Counted from the stretch's first letter, positions 12,601 through 22,732 are shown. The stretch is DNA of 64,000 bases from Corythucha ciliata (GCA_038030265.1 CM075941.1:14260001-14324000), one strand, 5' to 3'. The notes: generated from the letters alone by a model not told the origin. Numbers and translations are program-made.

Positions 12601-13384
12601 CGTTATCGACATCCGTACAAATACCAAGGGCATGGCCTTGTCCGATTTCAACTCCTCGCGTTGTTCCTACTATGCTGGCAGCTCCCGCGGTATCGTCGAC
12701 CAGCAAGTCATTCAAGACTACCTCCCCCTACTGCTGCTCACCCTCATCGCCTTTATCCTCTGCATTGGTTTCCTCTGCGGTCTTTTCGCCTACCGGCATG
12801 AAATGCGCGTCTGGGTCTATTCCCGTTGCGGTCTCCGCATCTGCTACAAGACAAAAACCTTTGAAGAAGACCACGACCGTCTATTCGACGCCTACGTCAG
12901 CTACTGTATCAAAGACGAACCATTCGTCACTCAAATCCTCGCCCCTAAGCTTGAATCTCAATTCAGCCTCCTACTCCACTACAGAGACTTCAACGTCAGT
13001 TCCTACGTCGCCGACACCATACTGGAAGCCGTCGAATCCACCAAACGGACAGTTGTCGTCCTGTCCAGAAATTTCCTCAACTCAGAATGGTGTCGTTTCG
13101 AATTTAAAACGGCCCTACACGAAGTTCTGAAAGATCGACGTCGACGTCTCATCGTCATCCTGGTGGGTGACCTAACACCACCCGAAGTCGACGGTGAGCT
13201 TCGTCTCTACTTGAAGACAAGCACCTGCCTTCATTGGGGTGACTCACTTTTCTGGCAAAAGCTCCACTTCGCCATGCCTGACCCGTCGCTGTCGCGACGG
13301 CCCAGAGTTCACTTGTACTCGCCACCTGACGGCCAGCCGAAACTCGTAACAAACTTCCTTCAGCCTCGACCGTTATGGGCGTAG
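9659..13384 (+). CDS. Toll-like receptor, Toll-6/Tollo (Toll-8) clade
   Basis: A 1241-residue type I membrane receptor encoded by one uninterrupted exon. The first in-frame ATG was chosen because it directly precedes a hydrophobic signal peptide (residues 1-22). About 22 leucine-rich repeats span roughly 109-705, with a Pro/Asp-rich insertion at about 208-232. A cysteine cap (CDC at 710-712) and a second cap with a CPPNCTC motif (787-793) follow, then six more repeats (about 822-952), a further CEC cap (954-956), a membrane helix (1022-1045) and a TIR domain (1076-1208) with box 1 FDAYVSY, box 2 HYRDF (1107-1111) and box 3 FW (1198-1199). The N-terminal NSEVDTTNFSVIP and the CCEFDACDCEMTC cluster mark the long Toll-6/8 clade. 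Family members act in cell-surface recognition, epithelial patterning and neural or immune signalling. The tail after the TIR is only 33 residues. Toll-6 and Tollo cannot be separated without a tree. Confidence 0.97.
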   Translation: MIFSPVLNVLLLVVTGGVVTSAENDTTAVGGSGGGLRYEAPEDCQWWVREPGDEVALSCNLRTINSEVDTTNFSVIPTEHTIALRILCEPSHVSKSTLDEKSFSHLIRLKELYLEFCKITKLVPGALEGLENLRNFTLRTHNVDWPAYSLELKADTFIHVKQLERLDLALNNIWAFPESLFCPMANLVSLNVSFNRLQNVNELGFREKTPPPQPLISSQDDDDSEMKSKAPTPPCNLDVQILDGSGNHFVLLPNHGFSTLRRLRELYIHDNEISMVAERALAGLKHLAIFDLSNNKVVTLPSELFKDAGGSLQKIYLRNNTLSLIFPDLFANLTQLIDLDLSRNQLTSSWINENTFAGLIRLVLLNLSYNRITKLETSLFRDLYTLQILNLEHNEIEAIPSNAFTPLNNLHTLILSHNKINFLDAYALNGLGVLSLLSLDNNRLSDIHAEAFRNLTGLRDLNMNGNRLQAVPRALRDMRLLRTVDLGENNVTNLDKPGFVGMANLYGLRLIGNAIESISKVTFADLPSLEILNLSRNKIHKIQGGAFEMNNNLQAVRLDANLLTDINGLVSDVSSLLWLNISDNKLERFDYAFLPQSLQWLDMHKNFISELGNRYNLGTEIKLQTLDVSFNKLTKITAESIPKSVELLFVNDNLITYVEPQTFMGKTNLTRVDLYANLIEELELSSLHLTTVDESRPLPEFYIGGNPFQCDCTMEWLQRINNLDHLRQHPRVMDLDGIYCKLLYSRERLYVPLVEADSSMFLCSYKTHCFALCTCCEFDACDCEMTCPPNCTCYHDQPWAANIVDCSGSGYVQLPVVLPMDATEVYLDGNNFGELSSHSFIGRKNLKILYANNSNVAAIYNHTFSGLRRLGVLHLENNRIKELLGFELSTLSNLRELYLQNNIIHHIDNRTFINLSRLEVLRLDNNRLIKFQVSVFIANPYLVEIGLSGNHWSCECKYMQELSSWFTSNRAKILDSKTLTCVIDIRTNTKGMALSDFNSSRCSYYAGSSRGIVDQQVIQDYLPLLLLTLIAFILCIGFLCGLFAYRHEMRVWVYSRCGLRICYKTKTFEEDHDRLFDAYVSYCIKDEPFVTQILAPKLESQFSLLLHYRDFNVSSYVADTILEAVESTKRTVVVLSRNFLNSEWCRFEFKTALHEVLKDRRRRLIVILVGDLTPPEVDGELRLYLKTSTCLHWGDSLFWQKLHFAMPDPSLSRRPRVHLYSPPDGQPKLVTNFLQPRPLWA

Positions 13385-13408
13385 CAACTCTCTTATCACA
13401 GGTAATTT
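13382..13408 (+). promoter_or_regulatory. Strong splice donor 17 nt after the Toll stop
   Basis: The TAG stop (13382-13384) is followed by a consensus donor, CAG then GTAATT, with the intron beginning at 13402. No AATAAA is seen in the next few hundred bases, so the mRNA may splice into a distant 3'UTR exon. A junction this close to the stop would lie inside the 50-55 nt window that usually avoids nonsense-mediated decay. Confidence 0.5.
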
Positions 13409-13720
13409 TTTTCAAACGTTTAAGTGCTAAAGCTCATGATAATTATGGCTAAACTACACGAAACCCTCCCTTCCCATGATGCTGAATTTTTTTTATTGGC
13501 AGCCTTCAGGCATGCGCGTAAAATAGGGCCAAAAATACTCGCTCCAATTGGCACCAAAGGGATGGTGGGGTGACGTTGTTGGAATTTGGCTAAACGGTTA
13601 GGAGCTGTGTGATGAAACCAGGACTGCTGCCCAAGTCTCATGTTGTGGGGTCTCAAAATGTCAGATTTTGGAGCCGTGAGATCCAGACAGTTGTTGTGTT
13701 CGCAGTGTTGTCGAGCAAAA
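13385..13720. other. 3' flank of the Toll coding exon
   Basis: Apart from the donor near its start, nothing is recognised. There is no polyadenylation signal, domain-bearing frame or RNA gene. Confidence 0.4.
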
Positions 13721-14308
13721 ATATGGTGACCAGACGTCCGACTTTCCACGGACACGTCCTACTTTTTTGAGCTTCCAGAGACGTCCGAGCTCATTTTTCA
13801 GGTGTCCGGGGAGAGGACCAAAATTGCCCTCTCTTTTGTCCTACTTTTTCGGTCTCTACTTGATGTAACTTCTGGTATTTCTAATTTTAAACTACAACAC
13901 CTTTCAAGTTCCTCATCAAACGAAGCTGCGGCGCTTAGCCGCCACGCCCTCCCCCAGTCGCCCCGTTTTGCCCTCGCGTGGCCCTCATCGCAGTCCTGGT
14001 GAGCCGGATCTCCTCCCTAAATCGATTTTACCAGGTCGAGCCAAACGTCAGGGGCGTAGATCGTAGCGCAATGTCCACTCAGAGAGCAATGCAGGGATTT
14101 TACCCGCAATACCTCAGCTCCTACACACTGCCATGCGCCATGCCTCCTTTTCACAAAAACCTCTGAAATTCCCCTCACAGTCCTGAAATCAGACCGGTGA
14201 ACCGGAAAATTAGACTCACAGTCTGATTAGGACCAATCATGAGCGTTCGGCACTGTCAAAAACAAAATTTCGTGATGGATATAATGGATATTTCTGTCGC
14301 CGGTATTT

Positions 14309-14536
14309 TTAATTAATAAATTAATTAAGCTGATGTTATCCGGACGACGATGGAAGGGAATAGCCCAACACAATTCGAGTTTCGAGAAAAAATGACTCCC
14401 CGGCGGGATTTGAACCCGCAACCTCTGGATTACCAGTCCAGCACGCTGCCAATTGCGCCACGGAGACGCCTTGGGAGTCGTACTCCGAGGGATAAGCTAA
14501 GCCGAACCCCACCCAGGTCCATTGTTTCTCGAAACA
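14309..14536 (-). repeat. tRNA-containing dispersed repeat, copy 1
   Basis: About 228 bp, reverse orientation. It consists of a GTTTCGAGAAAC boundary, a leader, a tRNA-like core and a trailer ending in an AATTAATTTATTAATT tract. It is the inverted partner of the copy at 14618-14845, 81 bases away, and a third copy lies at about 30280-30530. The conserved flanks on both sides of the tRNA-like core show that the whole unit, not only the tRNA, has been duplicated. Confidence 0.8.
14395..14467 (-). tRNA. tRNA-like sequence (anticodon GGT, Thr by rule), probably a pseudogene
   Basis: A cloverleaf can be drawn: D arm TGGCGCAATTGGCAGCG, anticodon stem CTGGA/TCCAG around loop CTGGTAA, and T arm GCGGG-TTCAAAT-CCCGC. 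The anticodon reads GGT, which nuclear eukaryotic Thr tRNAs do not normally use (AGT is usual), and the acceptor stem mispairs at its first position. It sits inside a dispersed repeat, so a tRNA-derived mobile unit is more likely than a working tRNA gene. The body also resembles arginine tRNAs. Confidence 0.55.
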
Positions 14537-14617
14537 GAAATATTCATTATATCCATCTCAAAACATCTAGATAAGATAAATTTCGGCGTGGTTTACCGAT
14601 CAGGAGAAACGCCTAGA

Positions 14618-14845
14618 GTTTCGAGAAACAATGGACCTGGGTGGAGTTCGGCTTAGCTTATCCCTCGGAGTACGACTCCCAAGGCGTCTCCGTGGCGCAA
14701 TTGGCAGCGTGCTGGACTGGTAATCCAGAGGTTGCGGGTTCAAATCCCGCCGGGGAGCCATTTTTTCTCGAAACTCGAATTGTGTTGGGCTATGCCCTTC
14801 CATCGTCGTCCGGATAACATCAGTTTAATTAATTTATTAATTAAA
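14618..14845 (+). repeat. tRNA-containing dispersed repeat, copy 2
   Basis: Near-identical inverted partner of 14309-14536. Together the two arms could form a very long hairpin with an 81-base spacer. The leader preceding the boundary (TTTACCGATCAGGAGAAACG at 14592-14611) matches the flank of the third copy in reverse, so the repeat unit extends further on that side. Confidence 0.8.
14686..14757 (+). tRNA. tRNA-like sequence in copy 2 (anticodon GGT)
   Basis: Same core as the inverted copy: D arm, CTGGTAA anticodon loop and an intact T arm with the B-box-like GGTTCAAATCC. The internal polymerase III promoter elements look usable, but the acceptor stem is imperfect and the anticodon is atypical for a nuclear tRNA. 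Best read as the transcription module of a tRNA-derived repeat. Confidence 0.55.
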
Positions 14846-14849
14846 CAAA

Positions 14850-16300
14850 AGTTCGTCATTTTTATTCTTCCAAAACGTCAATTTCGCGGATTTTCACTCA
14901 TTCTCAATCAAATTTTTGTGGATTCGTCTTGTTCAAATCCCAATTTAGGGGTTTTGATAATTCAAAACCCAAATTTCGTGGGGTTTACTTCATTAAAAAC
15001 AAGTTTTACGGACTTTCACACTTTCAGAACCCAATTTAGTGGCGCGGCGCCTTCAAAACTCAATTTTGCCGGTTTCGGAAACGCATTTCGCAAAAAAACG
15101 AGAGAGAGAGAGAAAAAAAAATAGTTTTTGGATGTAGTAGTTTGGAACATACGTTCCAACCATTGAAACAAAACTTCGGTAATTTTAGTTATTTCGTACA
15201 TCAATTTTGCTGATTTTATCACATTTAAATCCCAAATTACGTGGAGTTTGATCTTTAAATAACCAATTTTATGAAGTTTCGCTGTTTCTGAACCTAATTT
15301 CGTGGGAATCTCTCCATTAAATTCAAATCTGGGGGAATTTCGCATGCTGAAAAACTAAATTTCGTGGCTTTACCTTTTTGTAAATTATGTTTCGTGTGTT
15401 CGGTTAATTCAACAACCATAATTGGTGACAAAATAATGACGAAAAAACAAAATTCCTGTTTGGCATTTTCAATCCACAATTTCGCCATTGATTTTTCATA
15501 ACTAAATGTTTAAACATTTAATGTTTCAAATTTGGCACCTTCAAAACCAAATTTCATGGATTTTTGTTATTTAGAACCAAATTTTCGCTGTTTTACATCT
15601 TACTGGAAATCAGTTTCACAGGTTTGGCCAATTCAGAAACTAAATTTGGCTCTTTCAAAATCTAAATTCCCGAATTTAACTTATTCAAACCTATATTTCG
15701 TCAATTTGGGTTCCATGAATTCCAAATTTTGTTTATTTCAAATTCTAATTTCGTGAATTTGGTTCATTTAAACCATACTTTCACAGATTGTGGTTATTTT
15801 ACGAGCAAAATTTCGAGGGTTCGGCTCTTTCTGGAGTCCCCACAGTTGCACAGCTTCTACCAACTTCAAAAGATATCATCGAAAAAACAAATGTCGTGAT
15901 TTTGGCGACTTGGAACCCAAATTTGACCGAGGATTTTCACTCTGTCATAACCAATATCGCGGATTTCGCTTCTTCAAAACCCAGTTTCACGAATTTTTTC
16001 TATTTCAAACGCTAATTTCGCGTATTTTTGTTCTTTTGAAAACTGTCTGTCCTTAGCTTCTTCTAAAATCAATTTCGCAAATTTTTCGAAAAATAAATGT
16101 AGCTCTTTCAAAAATGGATTTGGCTCGATCAAACACTAAATTTTGTCATTTTGGCCCCTATAAACCCATGTTTCACGGTTTTTCGTTCTTTTAAATTCCT
16201 AATTCGTCGATTTGGCTCATTCGAAAACCATAATTTCATAGTTTTGGCTCTTTCAAACCCCAGTTTCATTTTTTAATTTCAAAACTTAATTTCCTACCAG
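14850..16300. repeat. Degenerate 31-bp array (family C)
   Basis: Units of the type CAATTTCGTGGNTTTGNNC followed by a TTCAAAA stretch recur with a period close to 31: unit starts at about 15202, 15233, 15264, 15293, 15324 and 15355. Substitution is heavy but the spacing holds over more than 1 kb. Several short open frames here are by-products of the repeat. Confidence 0.65.
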
Positions 16301-16480
16301 GAACGCTAAAGTGGTCGTGTGGTTGGACCTCCTTTAACATCAAACCGATCAACGATTAGTCGTTGTTCACTTGTGCTTAGTCGTCCAATTTTTGTGTCCT
16401 ACTTTCCATCGAAAGCGTCCTACTATTGTCCTAATTTTCGTACCGGGCGTTCTCGGAAACCGTTTTTGCATCTGGTCACC

Positions 16481-19400
16481 CTGTACGCAATAATGAAATT
16501 ACTGTTGGGTGGCTGTGAGGGGAATGTCCCCGTGGGTGGTACGAAACGGTTAGTTAGTGCGTTAATATATTATGACGACAAATTAGTTGTTTAATGTCGA
16601 AAAGCAGCGTCATTTGAGAGCCAAACAGGCAAAAATTGCCTTTTGACCAGCCAAATCTGTTAAATTAGCCACCAGACACGCAAAATTAAGTTTAAGAGTA
16701 AGTCAAACCCCACAAAATTCGTTTTTCTAAATGAGCCTAGCGCGCCTAATTTGTTTTCTAATACCCAAATTGACTAATTTAGGTTTTGCTGGGAGAGAAA
16801 TTTGGATTTTAATAAGCACAACTCGCGAATTTTAGGATTCGATGGATCGTCCCCGCGAAATTGGTTTTTTGAGTATATATGATACCGATCGCCCTATAAA
16901 CCGACCATACGTCTGTAAAATGTGGCAAAATGACATGTTTACATTTTTCATTAATTTTTTCCCAGTCGGTTCACCTTTTTTTCGTTGTAATTACCTTTTC
17001 CACCCTCCTCACCCTCCCTTTCCATACACATCCACGGGGCATTTCCTTTCAACTTCATAAGTCACGTCTCCCTACCATCTTTCACACTGAACAAGGAAGT
17101 TTGAACTTCATGATTCAGTGGCCTCGTCAACCTCTATCCACCACCCCACCGCCGCTGTGTGTATAATTGTTTGACTTTCGTGAAAAGCGTCCCTCTTCCC
17201 CTTATATAAGGAACGGACAGATGGTAGCCTAGTTAGTAGCCATTATACGCCCTTGGGAAGGGGGAAAGAAGGGGACACTTTTTTTTTGGTGGACAAATCA
17301 CCACCTGGCTATGTAGCCAAAACCACAAATTTCTGGTGTGACATTTAAACTTGAATAGGTATGATTGGACGGGTAGAGGGGCCCCAAAGGTAAATTCACG
17401 GCAATGAGACGACTCACCCTCGTCATTCTGTGCACTGAGCAATTTATTCTTGGGACTTTTTTTTTTTCTATTGTGCTCTTTGAATGGATGAGGTTGACAC
17501 TATGGTGAAGGGTGGGGGTTGGAGAGACCTTTCTTCTTTATTTTCTCTCTCTACCTGGAAAGAGGTGGAATCTTCACTATGAAGGGCGGGTGTATAAATT
17601 AAGGGTGGCGGCCCCCAGTGGGATGAGGGTGTGTGTGTGGGAAATGTTGTGTCTTCTGCAATTTAAAACTACTCAATCTTTCCACTTTTTCACCTAAAAC
17701 CCTTACTTTTCTCTCTCACGCCCCTCCCCCACCCACCACACACTCAGCGCGTTTATTCCAACATAATTCCTTGCGGAAATGAGAGAATTTCTCTTCCCTT
17801 TTTTTTCATTCTCTTCACAATAGTGTTTGATTGTTCAAAATTTTTTATGGCACACTTGTGGGACATTGTGCTTGGAATAAAACGGGTGGGGTGACCGACT
17901 GTTTGTGAATCATCAAAATCAATAAACAATAAAAACGGAGACAGAAAGTGAGGAATTGGTCATTGTCAACGCGAGACAACAGGGGCGTGCCCCTCTTGTT
18001 GTGTCCCACGACAAACCCTGGCAATCTCGAGGGTCCGTTTAACGTTTTTATAATAGATACGTCATCCGCCAGTTTCATAACGTATACGAATAGGGCACAA
18101 ACAGTAGGAAAATGCGCATAATTTTAACAACAAAAAAGTTTTTTTTTTTTTTTTTTTTTCATTCAAACAACCCCTGTATCGTGTGTAGAGCGCTGCTGGA
18201 GGGGTTTTTATTGGAAAAACCTGACGCCATGTAACGATGGAGAAGGGTTTCCGGTGTCAGATTGTCCCCTCAATCCACAGGAGCTTTGTCTCCCTATAAT
18301 GACAAAGGTGGCGGTGATGAGCAGGGGTTCAATTTATTTTATTTTTTTTTGTCGATTGCTTCAACAAAAAAACGGAGCTGAAATTTATACTCTCTCTCTC
18401 ACTCTCCTTCCTATGGGAAACCTTGTTAGCGCTGGGCACGCGCAATATCCAGGATCCATAGACGAAAATTCGAAGTGAAATTAATTCGAGCCTCTCGTAA
18501 ATTCATAGAACGTGACGTTGACGATGATATCGACACACGCGCGGGGGTTTTTGGTGGTAAGGATATCGCTGGAATGGAATTTCCTATAGCTCTATTCATC
18601 TCTTCCCTCTTGGCGCTCCCCGAATATTGGTGGGGAGTGGTGTAGGTAAACGTGACAAGAATTTAAGGGGAATATACTTTACTGTGAAAACACGAAGTAC
18701 TTCTGTAAAGAATAAACGTATCGACAGGTTCTTGTTGTTTTTTTTTTTGCCAATAACTTCGTTATTGACGGGTCTCTGCAAACAAAGCCGCGAATAACGA
18801 CAGAAAATACCGGCAAATTTTGCTACAAAAAACCCACCGATTCCGCTTTTCGTGTCATTAAAGGGGAGGGAATCCCTTTATCCCATTATAATTTACGCCA
18901 CACTGACGTCATCACCGAACCAGGACCCCCGTCCATTATTCCACTCTCATTTTTTATTTTCTCGAAGGATTTCAATTCAATTTTTTGGCTGCGGGGGAGG
19001 ATCGATTTGGTACCTTTGTGCGCGACAAAAAAAAAGGGACATCCCACCTCTCCCATCACACCCGCACATCTAACCAAACGTTAACCTTAATCAAGTTATT
19101 GATTTTGTTCGTCAAAAAAGACAGTGTCGTGTGTTGGTGAACGTTCAAGTGAAGGGGTGGGGGTTATTAGGTCAGTGGTGGCTGAATTTTTTGTGGCAAA
19201 AAAATTTAAAAAAGTGTCAACGGGGAATAAAACTGCAGGCGTACGCTGAATAGGAAATAATTGAAAATTGTTCAATGCTTAAGAGGCTGCGTTGTACGAG
19301 TGTTGGCGGGGCGGTACGGTGGGGACGTAAAAATGAATATTTTCAACTTTATCTTTCCTTCACAACGCCATAGTTGAAAAAAAAAAGTTTTCAAATTGAG

Positions 19401-20435
19401 AGCCTTTCAACCACTTTAATTGCGCTTAAAATTGCAACGTTCCTTTCAATTCTTTTTTTGATCGACAAAATCAGACATTTTCCAATGTAGTAAAACTCCA
19501 GGTTGGAGTAAATGTAAAAAAAAAAAAAGTACCTACTCAATTGCTGTCATTTTTCCTTTTTTTTTCCTCCGTTGATCAAATTTGGCCTACGTGTTTGACC
19601 CAGAATCCACGACCCAGTGTATGATGCCGTCGTCCCCAGCAAAAAAAAGAAGGTAAAAGGCTGGATTCAAGAGATGCTGACGAGTCACCCGATTCCTTGT
19701 TGGTGGTGATGAGGGGAGTAACCATGGTTTCCGTACCTCAGTCATCACCCTCGGTTTCCGGTCTCTCCCCCTCCTTCCACCAACCTATACACATGCCAAA
19801 GTTTTATATCCCTGGAGGCTCGAAGGTTTAACTAAATTAAAGGGAAGAGTAAAACGGAGGTGTCTCTTTAATTAATAGAACTAGATTCGGTGTATGGGGA
19901 GGATGTAAAAAGGATTGGTGGGGGGGGAGGTTGTCATGAAGTAATGGTGGGCGAGGAAAAGTGTTTCATATAGCACCTTCTCCGTTTTCCTTTCTCTAAA
20001 CAACTTGTCTTGGTGTAAAGGTAAAGTGGGACATGCCGGAGCTCCCAAACCCGTTCAGGAACCATAAACAGTTTCACAAAATTCTGTGATGGGGGGGGGG
20101 CACATTCCACCATTCAGCAATACAACCCTGTCGATTTCAGTTGGATTTATGCGACTACAGCCACACCAGAGACCAGAGATGCACCAGAGACCCCCAGCAA
20201 GAGAAGTGGTAGTTCATCAATTCAGATATACAGAGATGCTTTAAATCGTCAAATTGTTTCTCCACATACTAAATTTCACAAAAAAGGGCTTAGAATCCGT
20301 CAAAAACTAACATTTCCGCCGGGAAACTATCGTCGTAGCCTTCTATTCAGGATTTTCTGTCCAAAAACTGACAATGTTTTTCCCAGAAATATTAATGCTT
20401 GTAGGAAAGAATTAGCCCTCTACGGGGAGGAGTCG
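16481..20435. other. Unique DNA with a short family C remnant
   Basis: At 16610-16850 there are scattered family C-like units. The rest is unique, with C-rich and T-rich stretches, a TTATATAAGG TATA-like box near 17200 not followed by any recognised gene, and a T-run near 18138. No open frame has recognisable domains. Confidence 0.4.
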
Positions 20436-20439
20436 AACT

Positions 20440-20784
20440 TTTCAACGTCTTGCCTGAGAATAGTACATTTCACCACGATAGAGGAATGTGGAACTTTACC
20501 CGCGAGTGTCGTAAGCGTCGTAAGCTTTACTTCAACGATTCGGATGAAGTTCCCCTTTTCTCGAGTTGTAAATGATATTTTTCGCTTTACCAACTTGGGG
20601 AAAATAGTATATTTCACAACGAGTGAGGAAAGCGTCACCTTCGCAGTTGTGTTTGACGATCGAGGCGAAGCCGAGTTCGTTAATTACTAACAACGAGCGC
20701 GTAAAGACGCTCCTCACGAGTTGCGAACGCTAATTTTCGCTTGACCGACCAAGTGTGAGGCCTTCACCACGACTCACTCCTAAC
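20440..20784. repeat. Diverged ~150-bp tandem units
   Basis: Related blocks recur: GTA-ATTTCAC-ACGA followed by GAGGAA (about 20462 and 20602), and a TTTTTCGCTTTACC-like block (about 20575) echoed by TTTTCGCTTGACC near 20733. A further relative, with the shared GAGGCGAAGCCGAG motif, lies at 23930-24080. The origin is unknown and no coding frame is present. Confidence 0.45.
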
Positions 20785-20796
20785 AGTGACGGAAAG

Positions 20797-21115
20797 CGCA
20801 CCTTGATGGTGTAATGGATACAATACTCGCTTCGTAACCCAACGGGCCTGGGGCCTGGGTTCGAATCCAGCTATTGCCCATTACACTATAAGGCTGCGGC
20901 GAGCTGTGACACGGCTCACTCGGCTTCGTGTGGGCGTTCACGGTGGTGTGCGTATGACAAACCGCGCATCGACCGAAACGCCCACGTAGTACGGGTGTGA
21001 AGTGCACAGCTGATGGAGTTACAGGGTATGGTGTAAGAGCCGCAAGAACTTAGGCGCCAGCGGGCTCGGTAGATCTGATTCCCTACCCTAAAAAAAACAA
21101 ACAAAAAAAAAAAAA
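20797..21115 (+). mobile_element. tRNA-derived SINE with target duplications
   Basis: The head carries polymerase III boxes: A-box-like TGGTGTAATGG (20807-20817) and B-box GGTTCGAATCC (20858-20868). A unique GC-rich body follows, then an A-rich tail ending at 21115. Twelve-base direct repeats AGTGACGGAAAG flank it exactly (20785-20796 and 21116-21127). Structure and duplications fit retroposition by a LINE partner. The identical duplications imply a fairly recent insertion. Confidence 0.9.
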
Positions 21116-21200
21116 AGTGACGGAAAGTACTTTACATCATTCCTAGCAGTGACGTAAAGTACTTTCGTTCACTCTGTGACGTAAGGTCATGGTTGTCATG

Positions 21201-21314
21201 GTGAAAATAGTCATTTTCTTCAGTGAAATAGTCATTTTCTTCAGTGAAAATAGTCATTTTCTTCAGTGAAAATAGTCATTTTCTTCAGTGAAAATAGTCA
21301 TTTTCTCCAGTGAA
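21201..21314. repeat. 22-bp tandem repeat
   Basis: Five copies of a 22-base unit built on GTGAAAATAGTCATTTTCTT. One copy has lost an A and the last has a C for T; otherwise they are near-identical, implying recent expansion. Not CRISPR: there are no spacers. Confidence 0.9.
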
Positions 21315-21489
21315 AAAAGTGGCATTTCCTTCACTGCGAAAGTAGAACTTTGCCTCTCAAGAGAGGAAAAATATTTTTCCTCACTGCAGTGAAGAAAAGT
21401 TGAGAAGTCAGGCTAAACAGCTGTGATTTTTCACTCTTAACCTTTGGGAACCTCTCTCCTTTTGAGGCCTTCGCTTTCTCTTGAAGTGT

Positions 21490-21625
21490 GGTGTGTAGTG
21501 ATGCACGAGACCGAAACCGAGACGAGACTTGAGTGGTCTCGGTCTCGCTTATGAGGGGTTGGTCTCGGTCTCGATCATGAAAAGTCGGTCTCGTCTCGGT
21601 CTCGGTCTCGTCTCGAAAAGTTAAA
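21490..21625. repeat. GAGACC/TCTCGG simple-repeat block
   Basis: Follows GTAGTGATGCACGAG and consists of CGAGAC and GGTCTC runs in both orientations, able to fold on itself. It resembles in style the GGGAC-rich ends of the elements at 21837 and 48618. It may be one terminus of a decayed hAT-type element, but no partner end was found. Confidence 0.5.
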
Positions 21626-21836
21626 GGCGCGTATTTAAAGTATGTGTGATATTAGTGACGAGTGATCCTATTCTCGACTCAATGATTACAGATGACGACG
21701 ATAGATGAATTTATACTTTGCTTTCCTTCCTTGGTGGCTCGTGTCACGAAGGTAGATAAGTGATACACTATTGATTAATGACCAAAGAGCTTTGTAATTG
21801 CCCCAAAATAGAATCGTGCCTTTTAAACAATTGTCA

Positions 21837-22732
21837 CACTGAGAACGTGCGCGCGGGACGGGACGGGAAATGAAAAGTTCCGTCCCGTCCCACATTTTTT
21901 GGCTGAGTTCCCGTCTTGCGTCCCGTCCCGCAACCTCAAGACCCGTCCCGCGTCACGGCCCGCGCGGGATTTCCCGCATGTACCGCGAGACAAAAAAATA
22001 CATGATCAAATACCTCCCCCCTCACCAGATGTTTTCAAAGAGTCAAGAAGGGGGGGGGCAACCCTTGTCCATTGGCTAATGCACAGAAACGATTAGATAG
22101 AGGAGAATTTCAACAAAATGACAACATGGCCCCCTCCTCACCACCTGGGTGAGGGAACCCTGGGATTTTCTTCGTGTTTTGTTTTTTGCCTGTAACTCGA
22201 TAGTGTTCTACAGACGAAAATATTTCATGTAAAATGTTAAAAGAACGTTAAAATTTTCAGGAGAGTTAACGCTCTTTAACGTTGAAATTTAATACAAAAT
22301 GTTTGAACAGTGAATTTAGAAGGCTAAATTTACTAGCCAATAATTTCTTTCATGCCCGATAAATACCGAAATAAAGCCCTTCACATACGTGCAGACTAGC
22401 AAAATTTCACGAATTTTAAAATGTCATTAAATTATTCTTCGCATCGAATGGCGGGAACGGGCAAGGGACGGATAAAATACAAGAGGTACCTATTTGATGT
22501 GTTCAATATGGGAATTTGTTGGCCAAAGACATGAATTTTCTGTTACATTGATTCGAAGAAGGCAAACGTATTATTTGGTTTCTCTCGTTCATCTCACTTT
22601 TTAGTAAAAAAAAAAATTCAAAATCGATTTCCCGCGGGACGACCGCGGCGGGGAAATTAGGCTTTGTCCCGCGCGTCCCGTACCGCAAGCCATTTTCGAG
22701 TCCCGTCCCGCGGTTCGCGCGCACCATTAGTG
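21837..22732. mobile_element. GGGAC-rich non-autonomous DNA element, copy 1
   Basis: Both ends carry GTGCGCGCG plus GGGACGGGAC runs in inverted orientation (21846 on and up to about 22724). The CACTGAGAAC start and the inverse of CATTAGTG at the right end may be the outermost bases. The interior has no transposase and is shared with the copy at 48618-49455, including ATTTCAACAAAATGACAACA and GAACAGTGAATTTAGAAGGC. The ends suggest hAT-like biology, but no 8-bp target duplication was found. Confidence 0.65.

Larger units (their letters stand above)
13725..16480. mobile_element. Possible DNA transposon with GGTGACCAGA ends
   Basis: GGTGACCAGA at 13725-13734 is matched by its inverse at 16471-16480. 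Just inside both ends lie related GTCC/GTAGGAC-rich sequences. The interior holds an inverted pair of tRNA-like repeats and a degenerate 31-bp array. No transposase frame and no clear target duplication are visible, so this is an inference from the ends only. Confidence 0.35.

Noticed and set aside
12672..13130. 152-residue Ser/Thr/Pro-rich frame inside the Toll gene
   Set aside because: Out of frame with the strongly supported Toll TIR region; composition is a by-product of its codons.
17195..17215. TATA-like TTATATAAGG as a promoter
   Set aside because: No gene, exon or initiator context follows; AT-rich decamers occur by chance.
21201..21314. CRISPR-like array
   Set aside because: Units abut without spacers; simple tandem repeat in a eukaryotic genome.
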